In this document: piece after piece, positions 15,612-26,319 of the stretch
How positions within the stretch are numbered: position 1 is the first letter of the stretch
Layout of the letters: every line of letters begins with the position of its first letter
NCBI RefSeq assembly: GCF_036240795.1
Contig: NZ_CP108454.1
Location: forward strand, 8,244,001-8,308,000
Origin: Streptomyces sp. NBC_01268
GTDB taxonomy: Bacteria > Actinomycetota > Actinomycetes > Streptomycetales > Streptomycetaceae
DNA: 64,000 nucleotides
Reading direction: 5' to 3'
Made by a program: the position numbers and the translations under genes
Notes under the pieces: generated by a model
Databases searched by the model: none
What the model was told of the DNA's origin: nothing
The model's input: the letters and a program-made list of their open reading frames with translations, nothing else

Positions 15612-16007
15612 ATGCACGAGATGTCCCTCGCGGTGGCCGTCGTCGACCAGGTCGAGGCCGCGGCGTCGTCGCGGGGGGCCGTCGGTGTCACCAGCGTCGA
15701 ACTGGACGTGGGCGAGCTGGCCGGCGTCGTCGCCGACGCCCTCGCGTTCTCCTTCGAACTGGCCTGCGCCGGAACCGTTCTGGAGGGTGCCGAGCTCATC
15801 ACCCGCACCGTCCCGGGTGTCGCACGCTGCGAGCCGTGCGCCGCCGACTGGGCCGTCGGCATGCCGCCCCGGCTGCTGTGCCCCACGTGCGGCGCCGCGG
15901 CCGGCGAACTGGTTTCGGGCCGAGAACTGCAGATCCGGGAGGTCCGCTGGGCCTGCCCCGACACCCCGCACGAGCGTCAACGCCAACCGATCACCGAGGA
16001 GAGCTGA
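15612..16007 (+). CDS. hypA: Hydrogenase nickel metallochaperone HypA
   Basis: 131 residues starting MHEM, whose His2 with the N-terminus binds nickel. Zinc site Cys73, Cys76 (CEPC) and Cys90, Cys93 (CPTC). Passes nickel with HypB to the large subunit. Somewhat longer than the usual ~115 residues because of a C-terminal tail. The 138-base gap after the micro-protein gene has no clear terminator, so the hyp genes may read through from the structural genes. hypB follows after 2 bases. Confidence 0.93.
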   Translation: MHEMSLAVAVVDQVEAAASSRGAVGVTSVELDVGELAGVVADALAFSFELACAGTVLEGAELITRTVPGVARCEPCAADWAVGMPPRLLCPTCGAAAGELVSGRELQIREVRWACPDTPHERQRQPITEES

Positions 16008-16009
16008 GC

Positions 16010-16705
16010 ATGTGCCGAGCCGTCGATCTCCAGCGCGCCGTCCTCGCCAAGAACGATGCTGCGGCACACGTCCTGCGCACCGAACTGACCGCCCGCGGAA
16101 CCACCGTGGTCAACCTGCTCTCCAGCCCCGGCAGCGGTAAGACGGCCCTGCTGGAGCGCGAGCTGCGCCTCGCCGGCGAACGGGGCGTCAGCGCCGCCGC
16201 GCTCACCGCCGACCTCGCCACCGAGAACGACGCCCGCCGGCTGGCCCGCTCGGGCGCCCCCGTCAAGCAGGTCCTCACCGACGGCCTGTGCCACCTGGAG
16301 GCCGACATGGTCGCCCGGCACCTGCACGACTGGCTGCCCGAGTCCACCCGCCTGCTGTTCGTCGAGAACGTCGGCAACCTCGTCTGCCCCGCCGGTTACG
16401 ACCTCGGGGAGTCCCTCCGCGTCGTCCTGGCCTCGGTCACCGAGGGCGAGGACAAGCCGCTCAAGTACCCCACCGCGTTCGGCCTCGCCCAGCTGGTGAT
16501 CGTCACCAAGACCGACATGGCCGAGGCCGCGGAGTTCGACGAGCCGTCCTTCCGTGCCCACGTGCAGCAGGTCAACCCCGGCGTCGAGGTCGTCCTCAGC
16601 TCGGTACGGGACGGCCGGGGAGTCGGCACGCTCCTCGAGCGGGCCCTCGCGGTGGCCGAGGGGAACCACGTCCACACCCCGGCGATGGCACAGGCCGGCG
16701 CGTGA
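16010..16705 (+). CDS. hypB: Hydrogenase nickel-insertion GTPase HypB
   Basis: 231 residues, ATG 16010 with GAGGAG at 15996-16002. P-loop SSPGSGKT at 38-45, switch-region ENVGNLVCPA and TKTDM for guanine recognition. Cys95 with His96 in TDGLCHLEADM are the conserved metal site at the dimer face. The N-terminus lacks the long His stretch that stores nickel in rhizobial HypB and keeps no CXXCGC motif. Stop overlaps the GTG of hypF. Confidence 0.93.
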   Translation: MCRAVDLQRAVLAKNDAAAHVLRTELTARGTTVVNLLSSPGSGKTALLERELRLAGERGVSAAALTADLATENDARRLARSGAPVKQVLTDGLCHLEADMVARHLHDWLPESTRLLFVENVGNLVCPAGYDLGESLRVVLASVTEGEDKPLKYPTAFGLAQLVIVTKTDMAEAAEFDEPSFRAHVQQVNPGVEVVLSSVRDGRGVGTLLERALAVAEGNHVHTPAMAQAGA

Positions 16706-19149
16706 CCACGGCACCGCCCGGGCCCGCCCCCGCCACGGCCCCGCGGCGCAGCCGTGTGGTCGTCCGCGGCGTCGTGCAGGGCGTGGGCTTCAGGCCCTTC
16801 GTCCACGCCCTCGCCACCGGGCTGCGCCTGTCCGGCCACGTCACCAACACCGCCGACGGCGTCGTCGCGGAGGTCGAGGGAGACCCCGCGGACGTCGCGT
16901 CCTTCTGCGCCCGCCTCGCGCCCGACGCACCGCCCCTGGCCCGGGTCGAGTCGGTCGAGGTGGCCGAGGTGACCGCGAACGGCGGCAGCGGGTTCACGAT
17001 CGTGCCCTCCCGCCAAGGCGGCACTGTGCGCACCCTCGTCCCCCCCGACACCGCCACCTGCGACGACTGCCTCGCGGAGCTCGCGGACCCGTCCAACCGG
17101 CGCTATCTGCACCCCTTCATCACCTGCACCCACTGTGGCCCCCGTTTCACGATCGTCACAGGACTGCCCTACGACCGGGCCCACACCACCATGGCCGGCT
17201 TCCCGATGTGCCCGGACTGCGCCCGGGAGTACACCGAACCGGCCGACCGGCGCTTCCACGCCCAGCCCGTCGCCTGCCCCCACTGCGGCCCCCGGCTGCG
17301 GCTGGTCACGGCACCCGGCAACCCCGCACCCCTCCGCGCCGATCAGGCACCCGACTCTCGCCGCGCCGGCCACGATCCCGGCGCGGACCCGGTCACCGCC
17401 GCACGCGCACTGCTCGCCGCCGGCGCGATCCTCGCCATCAAGGGCCTGGGCGGCTATCACCTGGCCTGCGACGCGACGAATCGCAACGCGGTGGCCGAAC
17501 TACGGCGCCGCAAAGCGCGTGGTGACAAACCGTTCGCGATGATGGCCGCAGGTCTCGCCGACATCGAGCCCCTGGCACACCTCAACCCGCTCGAACGCGA
17601 CCTCCTCACCGGCGCCGTCCGGCCCGTCGTCCTGCTGCGCCGCCGCTACGACGCCCAGCCCGGCCACGAGTCGGCGCCGGCGCCGGAGGTCGCCCCCGGC
17701 AGCCCCGACCTCGGCTTCATGCTCCCGTACACCCCCGTACACCACCTCCTCCTCGGCCTCGGCAAGGGGTACCGAGACGGGCCCCGGCTCCTGGTGATGA
17801 CCAGCGGCAACCTCTCGGGCGAACCCATCGTCACGGACGACGCGGATGCCCTGACCAGGCTCGCCGGTCTCGCGGACGCCTGGCTCCTGCACGACCGGAC
17901 CATCCACGTGCCCTGCGACGACTCCGTCGTCCGCGTCTGCGACGGCGAGCAACTGACCCTGCGCCGCTCCCGGGGCTACGCCCCGCTGCCGGTCGCGCTG
18001 CCGGTCGAGGTCGCCCCCGCCCTCGCCGTCGGAGGAGACCTCAAGAACACCTTCTGCCTCGGCGACGCACGCCAGGCCTGGCTCTCCGCCCACATCGGCG
18101 ACATGGACGACCTCGCCACCCAGACCGCCCTCACCTCCGCCGAACGGCAGCTCGAGTCCGTCACCGGCGTACGGCCCCGGCTGCTCGCCGCCGACCGTCA
18201 CCCCGGCTACCGGTCCACCCGATGGAGCCGCGAACACGCCGAGGGACGGCCCGTCGTCCCCGTCCAGCACCACCACGCGCACGTCGCGGCGGCGATGGCC
18301 GAGAACGGTCTCGACGGCACCAGACCCGTGATCGGTGTCGCGTTCGACGGCACCGGCTACGGCCTCGACGGCGCCGTGTGGGGCGGTGAGTTCCTGCTCG
18401 CGGACTACGCGGGGTTCGAGCGGTTCGCGCACCTGGCCTACGTCCCTTTGCCGGGCGGCGACGCGGCCGTACGACGGCCCTACCGCATGGCCCTGTCCCA
18501 CCTGCGGGCCGCAGGCCTCGCCGCCGACCCCGCCCTGCCTTGCACGCGCGCTTGCCGGCCCGGAGAACTGCCCCTCCTGGAGAAGCAGCTGGCGCGCGGG
18601 CTGAACTGCGTGCCCACGTCCAGCATGGGGCGCCTGTTCGACGCCGTCTCTTCCCTTGTAGGGATCCGCCAGCACGCGCACTACGAGGCGCAGGCCGCGA
18701 TCGAGCTGGAGGCGGCGGCCTTGCGCGCACCCGGCGTTGCCGAGGACGAACGCTATGTCTTCCGGATCGGCTCGCCGGAGCCCGGTGCCCCACTCACCGC
18801 GGACCCCGCACCCCTTCTGACGGCGGTGGTCGCCGACGTCCTGGACGGGACACCCCCGGCCGTCGTCGCGGCGCGGTTCCACCACGGCGTGGCCCGACTC
18901 GTGGCGACGGTCTGCGCCGCCGCCCGCAGGGAGAGCGGCGTGGCGACCGTGGCCCTGACCGGGGGAGTGTTCGCGAACACGGTGCTCTCCTCGGCCTGTG
19001 CCGAAGAGCTGCGAGCGGACGGCTTCACCGTCCTGCGCCACCGCATGATCCCGCCGAACGACGGGGGTCTGGCCCTTGGGCAACTCGTCGTGGCCGCCAG
19101 GCTGACGGACCGGGCGGACCCCGTGACACCGCTACGAGAGCGACAGTGA
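16702..19149 (+). CDS. hypF: Carbamoyltransferase HypF
   Basis: 815 residues from GTG 16702, overlapping hypB by four bases. Domains in order: acylphosphatase (VVQGVGFRPFVHALA, ~14-100), two zinc fingers (CDDC, CTHC, CPDC, CPHC, ~115-200), YrdC-like (~225-400), and Kae1-like carbamoyltransferase (VQHHHAHVAAAMAENG around 525, with GVAFDGTGYG). It uses carbamoyl phosphate and ATP to carbamoylate the HypE C-terminal Cys, giving the cyanide ligands. Full length for the family. Confidence 0.95.
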   Translation: MTTAPPGPAPATAPRRSRVVVRGVVQGVGFRPFVHALATGLRLSGHVTNTADGVVAEVEGDPADVASFCARLAPDAPPLARVESVEVAEVTANGGSGFTIVPSRQGGTVRTLVPPDTATCDDCLAELADPSNRRYLHPFITCTHCGPRFTIVTGLPYDRAHTTMAGFPMCPDCAREYTEPADRRFHAQPVACPHCGPRLRLVTAPGNPAPLRADQAPDSRRAGHDPGADPVTAARALLAAGAILAIKGLGGYHLACDATNRNAVAELRRRKARGDKPFAMMAAGLADIEPLAHLNPLERDLLTGAVRPVVLLRRRYDAQPGHESAPAPEVAPGSPDLGFMLPYTPVHHLLLGLGKGYRDGPRLLVMTSGNLSGEPIVTDDADALTRLAGLADAWLLHDRTIHVPCDDSVVRVCDGEQLTLRRSRGYAPLPVALPVEVAPALAVGGDLKNTFCLGDARQAWLSAHIGDMDDLATQTALTSAERQLESVTGVRPRLLAADRHPGYRSTRWSREHAEGRPVVPVQHHHAHVAAAMAENGLDGTRPVIGVAFDGTGYGLDGAVWGGEFLLADYAGFERFAHLAYVPLPGGDAAVRRPYRMALSHLRAAGLAADPALPCTRACRPGELPLLEKQLARGLNCVPTSSMGRLFDAVSSLVGIRQHAHYEAQAAIELEAAALRAPGVAEDERYVFRIGSPEPGAPLTADPAPLLTAVVADVLDGTPPAVVAARFHHGVARLVATVCAAARRESGVATVALTGGVFANTVLSSACAEELRADGFTVLRHRMIPPNDGGLALGQLVVAARLTDRADPVTPLRERQ

Positions 19150-19159
19150 GGAGACACCC

Positions 19160-19477
19160 ATGTGCCTGGCGGTTCCCGGAAGGGTGCTGGACGTCGAGGA
19201 CCGGGACGGCACCCGGATGGCCACGGTCGACTTCGGCGGTGTGGTCAAGGAGGTGTGCCTGGAGTACCTGCCGGACCTGAAGCCGGGCGAGTACGCCATC
19301 GTGCACGTGGGCTTCGCTCTCCAGAAGCTCGACGAGGAGTCGGCCAAGCGGACCCTGGAACTGTTCGAGACCCTCGGCCTGCTCCAGGAGGAGTTCGCGG
19401 ATCCGTGGGAGGCCGCCGAGGCCGAGTTGAGCGAGTGGCAGACGCAGGACGACGTCCACGGGGAGGCACGGCCGTGA
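19160..19477 (+). CDS. hypC: Hydrogenase assembly chaperone HypC
   Basis: 105 residues starting MCLAVPG; Cys2 holds the Fe(CN)2CO unit together with HypD. GAGGAG lies just upstream at 19148-19153. The C-terminal ~25 residues after [14 protein letters not shown] are longer than in many HypC proteins. Stop overlaps the hypD GTG. Confidence 0.94.
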   Translation: MCLAVPGRVLDVEDRDGTRMATVDFGGVVKEVCLEYLPDLKPGEYAIVHVGFALQKLDEESAKRTLELFETLGLLQEEFADPWEAAEAELSEWQTQDDVHGEARP

Positions 19478-20658
19478 AGTACATCGACGAGTTCCAGAAC
19501 CCTGACCTGGCACGTCGGCTGCTCGACGAGATCCGGGCCGCGGTGACCCGCCCCTGGGCCCTCATGGAGGTGTGCGGCGGCCAGACCCACAGCATCATCC
19601 GGCACGGCATCGACCAGCTTCTGCCCCCCGAGATCGAGCTGATCCACGGCCCGGGCTGCCCGGTGTGCGTCACCCCTTTGGAGATGATCGACAAGGCCCT
19701 GGAGATCGCGATGCGGCCGGGGGTGATCTTCTGCTCGTTCGGCGACATGCTGCGCGTCCCCGGCACCGGCCGTGACCTGTTCCAGGTCCGCGGGCAGGGC
19801 GGCGATGTCCGCGTGGTCTACTCCCCGTTGGACGCGCTGCGGATCGCCGAGGAGAACCCGGAGCGGGAGGTGGTCTTCTTCGGCATCGGCTTCGAGACCA
19901 CGGCGCCCCCCAACGCGATGACGGTCCATCAGGCGCGCAAGCGCAACATCCGCAACTTCAGTCTGCTCGTGTCCCACGTCAGGGTGCCCCCGGCCATCGA
20001 CGCGATCATGCGGTCCCCGGACTGCCGCGTCCAAGGCTTTCTCGCGGCGGGCCACGTCTGCAGCGTCATGGGCACGGCCGAGTACCCCGATCTCGCACGA
20101 CGCCACCGGGTGCCGATCGTGGTCACCGGATTCGAGCCGCTGGACGTCCTGGAAGGCGTACGCAGGACTGTGCTTCAGCTGGAGCGGGGCGAGCACACCG
20201 TCGAGAACGCCTATCAGCGCGCCGTGACGGCCGAGGGCAACCCGGCGGCGCAGGCGATGCTGAGCGACGTCTTCGAGATCACCGACCGGGCCTGGCGGGG
20301 CATCGGCGCCATCCCCGACAGCGGCTGGCGCCTTTCCGAACGTTACCGGGACCACGACGCCGAGTACCGCTTCTCCGTCGAGGGCATCGACACCCGCGAG
20401 CCCGCCGAGTGCCGCAGCGGGGAAGTCCTCCAGGGCCTGCTGAAACCGAACGAATGCGAGGCGTTCGGCACCACCTGCACACCCCGCTCCCCACTCGGCG
20501 CCACCATGGTCTCCAGCGAGGGCGCCTGCGCCGCCTACTACCTCTACCGGCGGCTCGACGGCGCAACCCCCGGCCGGCGGCCTGCGGCATCGGCCCGCAT
20601 GACATCTGGAACCCCGTCCCCGGCCACTGCTTCCCTGGAGGGCAGCCCCCTTGCCTGA
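19474..20658 (+). CDS. hypD: Hydrogenase Fe(CN)2CO assembly protein HypD
   Basis: 394 residues from GTG 19474. Conserved [10 protein letters not shown] (Cys66, Cys69 region) forms the iron-binding and thiol redox site, and a C-terminal cluster region with [19 protein letters not shown] and GACAAYY provides the 4Fe-4S cysteines. CGGQTHS near residue 34 is also typical. About 25 extra residues (Ala/Ser/Thr-rich) follow the usual end. It overlaps hypE by 8 bases. Confidence 0.95.
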   Translation: MKYIDEFQNPDLARRLLDEIRAAVTRPWALMEVCGGQTHSIIRHGIDQLLPPEIELIHGPGCPVCVTPLEMIDKALEIAMRPGVIFCSFGDMLRVPGTGRDLFQVRGQGGDVRVVYSPLDALRIAEENPEREVVFFGIGFETTAPPNAMTVHQARKRNIRNFSLLVSHVRVPPAIDAIMRSPDCRVQGFLAAGHVCSVMGTAEYPDLARRHRVPIVVTGFEPLDVLEGVRRTVLQLERGEHTVENAYQRAVTAEGNPAAQAMLSDVFEITDRAWRGIGAIPDSGWRLSERYRDHDAEYRFSVEGIDTREPAECRSGEVLQGLLKPNECEAFGTTCTPRSPLGATMVSSEGACAAYYLYRRLDGATPGRRPAASARMTSGTPSPATASLEGSPLA

Positions 20659-21745
20659 CACCGTCCGCACCACCCCGGCCGCCGCCGCACGACCCGTGCC
20701 CGACATGCTCGCCTGGACCTGCCCGGCGCCGCTGCGCGACCACCCCCGGATCGTCATGGGCCACGGCGGCGGAGGAGCACTGTCCGCCGAACTGATCGAG
20801 CACGTCTTCGCGCCTGCCTACGGCGGACCGGCCCTCGCGCACACCGCCGACGCGGCCGAGATCCGGATCGGCGGCGCCCGCCTGGCGTTCTCCACGGACT
20901 CCTTCGTCGTGCGCCCCCTGTTCTTCCCCGGCGGCAGCATCGGCGACCTCGCCGTCAACGGCACCGTGAACGACCTCGCCATGAGCGGAGCCCGGGCAAG
21001 CCACCTGTCCTGCGGGTTCATCCTGGAGGAAGGCGTCGAGACCCAGGTGGTCGCCCGCGTCGCGCAAGCCCTCGGCACGGCGGCCCGCGCCGCCGGCGTC
21101 CAGGTCGTCACCGGCGACACCAAGGTCGTGGAAGCGGGCCACGGGGACGGCATCTACATCAACACCTCGGGCGTCGGACTCATCCCCGACGGCGTCGACC
21201 TGCGCCCACAGCGGGTGGTGCCCGGCGACGTGGTGATCGTGAGCGGTCCGATCGGCATGCACGGCGTGGCGATCATGAGCGTGCGGGAGGGCCTCGAGTT
21301 CGGTGTCGAGATCAGCAGCGACTGCGCACCGCTCGGCGGCCTCGTCGAGGCGATGCTCGACGTCACACGGGACCTGCATGTGCTCCGTGACCCCACGCGC
21401 GGCGGCCTGGCCGCCTCGCTGAACGAGATCGCGGCGGCTTCGGGCACGGGAGTCGTCATCCAGGAGCGGGCCGTTCCGGTCCCCGAAGCGGTCGGCAACG
21501 CCTGCGCGGTGCTCGGACTCGACCCCATGTACGTGGCGAACGAGGGCAAGCTCGTGGCGTTCGTCCCGCGCGAGCACGCGGACGCCGTACTCGTCGCGAT
21601 GCGGGCCCACCCCTTGGGCGTCGGAGCGGCGATGATCGGCGAGGCGGTCGAGACCCACCCGGGCATGGTGGTGGCGCGTACCGGACTGGGCGGCACTCGC
21701 GTCGTGGACATGCCGCTCGGGGAGCAGCTGCCGCGCATCTGCTGA
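20651..21745 (+). CDS. hypE: Carbamoyl-dehydratase HypE
   Basis: 364 residues from TTG 20651, inside the end of hypD. PurM/AIR-synthetase fold: [69 protein letters not shown]. Ends in PRIC; the last Cys carries the carbamoyl group from HypF, which HypE dehydrates to thiocyanate. Last gene of the block; the convergent gene ends 2 bases away, so there is no room for an ordinary terminator. Confidence 0.95.
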   Translation: MPDTVRTTPAAAARPVPDMLAWTCPAPLRDHPRIVMGHGGGGALSAELIEHVFAPAYGGPALAHTADAAEIRIGGARLAFSTDSFVVRPLFFPGGSIGDLAVNGTVNDLAMSGARASHLSCGFILEEGVETQVVARVAQALGTAARAAGVQVVTGDTKVVEAGHGDGIYINTSGVGLIPDGVDLRPQRVVPGDVVIVSGPIGMHGVAIMSVREGLEFGVEISSDCAPLGGLVEAMLDVTRDLHVLRDPTRGGLAASLNEIAAASGTGVVIQERAVPVPEAVGNACAVLGLDPMYVANEGKLVAFVPREHADAVLVAMRAHPLGVGAAMIGEAVETHPGMVVARTGLGGTRVVDMPLGEQLPRIC

Positions 21746-21747
21746 GC

Positions 21748-21978
21748 TCAGGCCCGTCCGCCGCGTCGCCCGCGGGAGGTGTCGAGGGTCCACATGTGGG
21801 TGCAGTTCGGGCACTGGAGGTGGACCCGATGCCCCTTGTTCCCGATCATGTAGCGCCAGTGGTTCCGACAGTTCCGGCGGTCCAGGCAGGTCCCGCAGTC
21901 ACGGGCGTCGTCGCAGCCGGGGCACGCGACCCACGCCCGCCGTGCCGGGTCGGCGTGGGGATCAATCGGAAGACGCAC
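21748..21978 (-). CDS. Small Cys-rich zinc-ribbon protein
   Basis: 76 residues from GTG 21978, overlapping the end of the DUF6400-like gene, with GGGAGGTGG about 10 bases upstream. Cysteines: CPGC, CGTC, C (DRRNC), CPNC, i.e. at least two metal sites, with NHWRYMIGNKGHRVHLQCPNC looking like a zinc ribbon. No known function. Convergent with hypE. Confidence 0.6.
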   Translation of the reverse strand: MRLPIDPHADPARRAWVACPGCDDARDCGTCLDRRNCRNHWRYMIGNKGHRVHLQCPNCTHMWTLDTSRGRRGGRA

Positions 21979-22219
21979 CGCCCGCCACCTCCCTGGGCAG
22001 GACACCGGCCTCGACCAGCATCGCGTACAGCCGCTGCTGTTCCTCGTCCAGTCCCGAGTACAGCAGGGCGTCCGCAGCCTCCTCCTCACGCAGGACGGCC
22101 ACGGGGTCCCAGTCGGGCCCGAGGGCCGCTACGACCTCGGCGCGCCGGCGGGCCTCCTCGGAGGTGAGGTCGATGTGGAAGGAGACGAGGTCGGAATGAG
22201 GGAGGTGGAACCGGTTCAT
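21962..22219 (-). CDS. DUF6400-like small protein
   Basis: 85 residues, ATG 22219. Helical with the pattern DLTSEEARRRAEVVAALGPDWDP..VLREEEAADALLYSGLDEEQQRLY..LV.AGVLP, which I associate with the Streptomyces DUF6400 group. It is followed, with overlap, by the Cys-rich gene, suggesting a two-gene unit next to the hydrogenase genes. Function unknown. Confidence 0.65.
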   Translation of the reverse strand: MNRFHLPHSDLVSFHIDLTSEEARRRAEVVAALGPDWDPVAVLREEEAADALLYSGLDEEQQRLYAMLVEAGVLPREVAGGASSD

Positions 22220-22601
22220 GGGCGACTTTCAGGGCTAATCGAACGCATACCCGACCACGTCTACCAGAGCGCCTGTCGCTCGCGGAAGCATCCGTCCCGT
22301 GTTCACCGGTCGCTGTGGCACACCTCATGCCGAAGAAGTGCTTGGCGGAGGCCTCAGGGCCCGCCCTGCGGGCACCCGGCCCCTGACGCGCCGACATGCC
22401 CCGCCCCGCCCGTACTGAGGGCCATCCCGGCCCCGGCGCAGGCCTGGAAGGCTCGGATCCCCGCCCAGTACGTGGGTGCGCTCGGTCTCAGGTCGTGCGT
22501 ACCGCTGGCGAGGCCCGACACGTCCGTCGCCGTCGGCGCCGCGGACCACCGCGTGCTCCACGCTCGTCCTCGCGTTGCCGGTCGAACCCGTCACATGATC
22601 C
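22220..22601. other. Intergenic stretch without a recognised gene
   Basis: Between the start of the DUF6400-like gene and the 3' end of the helical-bundle gene. I see no coherent coding frame, tRNA or strong hairpin. It should contain the promoter for the DUF6400-like unit, but no confident -35/-10 pair is visible. Confidence 0.5.
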
Positions 22602-23207
22602 TCAAGGCATCCATCTGATCTTGACGAACGGTCGGTGCGACCGCCGCCGACCACTGGCCTCGGCTCGGAGAGGTGTCGGTCGGGCACTGGGCGTGAGGGT
22701 CATGGCCACTGCGGCCAGCCGTAGGTCCTCCAGCTGCCCGGCCTGCCGTTCGGCACGGTCCGCCAGGTGGTGGACCGTCGTGACGTCGATCCTTTCGTCG
22801 CTGCGGGCGATCTCGCTCAGGGACTGCCAGAGGGCCAGTTTGCCCTCGACACCTAGACGAAGAGCCTCCAGTTCGAGTACGGCGCTGAGGGGCGAGCGGG
22901 AGAAGAGCCGGCCGTTGAGCTTGGCTCGGCCGAGCTTCTCGGCGCACCGCATGACCAGGGGCCGCACCCGCGGCACGGGAACGTCGAGCGACGCCATGAT
23001 CCCCTCCAGGCTCGCACGGTCCTCGGCGATCTCGCCGGCCAGCGCCCGCAGCCAATGCCCGGCGGGCCCCTGGTGGTGAGCCCGGGCCATGCGGCGGGCG
23101 AGTGCGTGGCCGGCGGCCGAGCCCGCGTAGTGATCGCTTAGGTAGATGCGCAGCAGGCGGTCCGGATCCGGTGAGGAGCACCGGAGACGGCCACGGTCGG
23201 TATGCAT
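22602..23207 (-). CDS. Conserved helical-bundle protein (ferritin-like fold suspected)
   Basis: 201 residues starting at ATG 23207 (longer frames upstream lack coding character). Four to six long amphipathic helices: DPDRLLRIYLSDHYAGSAAGHALARRMARAH, LRALAGEIAEDRASLEGIMASL, RSPLSAVLELEALRLGVEGKLALWQSL, and VTTVHHLADRAERQAGQLEDLRLAAVAM. This pattern is common to an uncharacterised actinobacterial family. The repeated E/H pairs in helices suggest a metal- or membrane-associated bundle; no function is known. Confidence 0.65.
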   Translation of the reverse strand: MHTDRGRLRCSSPDPDRLLRIYLSDHYAGSAAGHALARRMARAHHQGPAGHWLRALAGEIAEDRASLEGIMASLDVPVPRVRPLVMRCAEKLGRAKLNGRLFSRSPLSAVLELEALRLGVEGKLALWQSLSEIARSDERIDVTTVHHLADRAERQAGQLEDLRLAAVAMTLTPSARPTPLRAEASGRRRSHRPFVKIRWMP

Positions 23208-23994
<787 letters not shown>

Positions 23995-24060
23995 GATTCA
24001 CGGCGTTCCCTCGCACCGCCAGGGGTCGGGACGTCCCATGCGCGCCAGGCCGCGCCTTCG

Positions 24061-24468
24061 CGGAGGCAGCTCACCACGCACACCCGCATCCGCGGCGGCT
24101 CCGGCGCCGCCCTCGCCAGCACCCGGGCCGCTGCCTACCCACGCTCAGGAGCCGCGGACCACGTCGCCCAGGTCGGCGAAGGGCTCGACAAGTGCTCCGC
24201 GTTCACGACGGCCCTGCAAGGAACAACGATGAACGTCCAGGTCATACGTCTGCCGACGCCACGATTCGGGGACGGTTCCCCAACGCTCCGTCTGTCGGCG
24301 GGACGTCGAGGTGGGCCTCTCCACCTCCAGACGGACGTGGTGGTCCTGCGCGGCGGGGACACCGTGCTGCAATTCCAGTACACCCCCATGGATCACTCCG
24401 GCCACGAGCAATTCGCATCCCTCGCCAAGCTGGCAGTGGACAAGTCCAGGGAGGTCGACCAGAGCTGA
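24061..24468 (+). pseudogene. Remnant of a lipoprotein with PknH-like sensor domain
   Basis: The frame is open from 23995 but has no ATG, GTG or TTG before 24229, where only 79 residues remain. Upstream residues (VAQVGEGLDKCSAFTTALQGTTMNVQVIRLPTP) continue the same domain: a Cys, a beta-rich region FGDGSPTLRLS, VVVLRGGDTVLQFQYTP and a final LAKLAVDK helix. This fits small secreted sensor-like lipoproteins of Streptomyces whose signal peptide has been lost. Probably not made. Confidence 0.45.
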
Positions 24469-24773
24469 GCCTCTGCCAGCCGGCGACACACTCGCGAGCT
24501 TCGCCACTCCAGGGTGACTCCGTGGCCCTCGCTTGATCCCTGGAAGTTCCTCGGCTGGGCCCGCCGGGCACGATGGGTGGTCTGTGAAAAGTCGCGGGCG
24601 GTCACTTCGCTGAGGGGCCGACCCTGCGCTTCGGGGCGGAAGATGATCGCGAGGAGGGGAATGCATGCTCGAAGTACCATCCCTGCAAGGTTCTCCGGCC
24701 GGTACTTCCCAACCTCCGCAGCGGCGTAGTCGGACGGAGACATCCCTGTAGAGAGGACAGAGGGCACAGGGCG
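24469..24773. other. Intergenic region upstream of the SUKH gene
   Basis: 305 bases without a supported gene. It ends with GAGAGGA at 24751-24757 ahead of the next start. Nothing else was identified. Confidence 0.4.
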
Positions 24774-25343
24774 ATGAGTGTGGCTGAGAGTTGGTCGCGC
24801 GTGATGAGTCTTCTTCGGGAGCACGCGCCGGCCGATCACGCGGATCTGCCAGGGCCCGCTACGGAGCAGATGCTCGCGGCAGCCGAGGAACGGATGGGGG
24901 TCTCCCTGCATGGGGACCTGCGGACGTGGCTGTTGCAGAACAATCTGGATCTGCCGGAGGAAGACGTCGACGACGAAGTGGCATGCTGCGGCTTCGACGG
25001 GTTCCCCGACGAGGGAAGCTTCTTTCTGGGCATCCGGGCGATGGAGAGGCTCTACGCGAACCGCTCCATGCCCGGTGGGTTCGACCCTCCGGACCAGCCG
25101 GACAATCCGTTCTGGCGTAACGAGTGGATCCCGTTCCTGTCGGACCAGGACGGCTGGAGGGGAAAGTTCATCGATGTGCGGGACGGGCGCGTCGGCAGCT
25201 GGTTCGTGGGTGACCCCACGGTCACGGGCGAGTACGAATCGATGGCCCAGTATTTCGACTCCGTAGCGGAGACGCTGACAAGGATCGCCGAGGGAAGCTC
25301 CCCGGTCTGTCGGTTCACCGAAGGTCGACTTGTCTGGTCGTGA
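24774..25343 (+). CDS. SMI1/KNR4 (SUKH) family protein
   Basis: 189 residues from ATG 24774. Begins with a helix and PATEQMLAAAEERMGVSLHGDLRTWLLQNN, the SUKH signature (ATEE.I...E..LG..LP.DLR..LL..NG), and ends with PFLSDQDGWRGKFIDVRDGRVGSWFVGD. SUKH proteins often give immunity to polymorphic toxins. No toxin gene is adjacent, so this is an orphan immunity candidate or a house-keeping SMI1 homologue. Confidence 0.8.
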   Translation: MSVAESWSRVMSLLREHAPADHADLPGPATEQMLAAAEERMGVSLHGDLRTWLLQNNLDLPEEDVDDEVACCGFDGFPDEGSFFLGIRAMERLYANRSMPGGFDPPDQPDNPFWRNEWIPFLSDQDGWRGKFIDVRDGRVGSWFVGDPTVTGEYESMAQYFDSVAETLTRIAEGSSPVCRFTEGRLVWS

Positions 25344-25408
25344 GACGGTTCCCAACTGGAGACGGCCATGGCCAATCCGTCCTCACCCTGGAACGGCAAT
25401 GAGATTCA

Positions 25409-26140
25409 TCAGCGTTGACGTTCCGGGGCAAGGATGGCTGCGGCGATGACGGTCATCCGGGTGGGGCTGCAGCGGGCCCGGCGGAAGACCTGCCAGGACT
25501 TCAGTCGCGCGATGCTTCGTTCGACCGGTGCTCGTGCCGCTGACAGGGCACGGTTGATTGTCTGCTGGGTTGCGGTGAGATCCTGGCCGGGAAGCCGTCT
25601 GGGGCCGGCTCCGATGGAGGCGCGGTCGGTGAGCACGGGGACGCCCTGGCGTTCGCAGATCCGGATGATGCGGTGGGTGCGGGCCGCGGTCAGGTCGTGG
25701 GTGCGGCCGGGCAGCGCGGGTGAGATCCACAGCAGCTTGCCGGTGGGATCGGCGACGACCTGCAGGTTCCCACCGTGGCGGCTGTGCTTCTGGGAGAAGT
25801 CGGCCCGGCTGTCGCCGACGCGGTCGCACTCGGCAAGCGTCCCGTCGAGCAGGACGGGATCAGGATCGGCCTCTCGCAGGACCCACAGCAGTCCGGGTGC
25901 CCGGCGGGACAGGTGATCGACGACGGCCGTGACGTAGGCGTGGATGGTGCCGACGGGTATGCCGAAGCCAGCGGCGATCTGCGTGAGCGTGTCGTGCCGG
26001 CGGAGGTGGACCAGGCCGACGAGGGCCCGCTGGTGGGGCGGGAGCTTGCAGCGGCGGTCACCCTCACAGGTGACGATGAGCATCGATACCCACTCGACCA
26101 GGGCGTGCGGCAGGTCGAGTGCGGCAGGACGGGGAACCAA
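25409..26140 (-). mobile_element. IS5-type DDE transposase
   Basis: 243 residues from TTG 26140 (an ATG 57 bases later is possible). HTH region [19 protein letters not shown] at ~50-70. Catalytic acids: Asp in VLLDGTLAE, Asp in [11 protein letters not shown] and Glu in [19 protein letters not shown]. The GLxHDLTAAR and [15 protein letters not shown] blocks fit the DDE_Tnp_4 group. The frame is intact, so the element may be active. A nested hairpin (26144-26199) lies just before the start, and element ends could not be fixed. Confidence 0.8.
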
Positions 26141-26143
26141 CGA

Positions 26144-26199
26144 GGCTCCCGCGCTGGAGAGTTGAGACGTCGAACACCTCTCTCAACGGCACGGGAGCC
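26144..26199. repeat. Nested inverted repeats at the transposase 5' end
   Basis: GGCTCCCG (26144-26151) pairs with 26192-26199, and inside it GTTGAGA (26161-26167) pairs with 26181-26187. Likely part of the IS end. The other end near 25380 (around GGAACGGCAATGAGATT) shows only weak similarity. Confidence 0.6.
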
Positions 26200-26319
26200 A
26201 CGTGCGTTGCGGGACGCTGGCCCGTCACCCGATCAGTGGCAACTCTGAAAGAGCTCAGTGTCACCGGTTTCCGGCGGTTGAACGGAGGGATGGGCCGAGG
26301 ACGAATTGAGGCCAGCATC

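Noticed and set aside
17500..19083. 527-residue minus-strand frame inside hypF
   Set aside because: Shadow of hypF codon bias; no ribosome site or family pattern.
24514..24729. 71-residue plus-strand frame
   Set aside because: No ribosome site, atypical composition, no family; left as intergenic.
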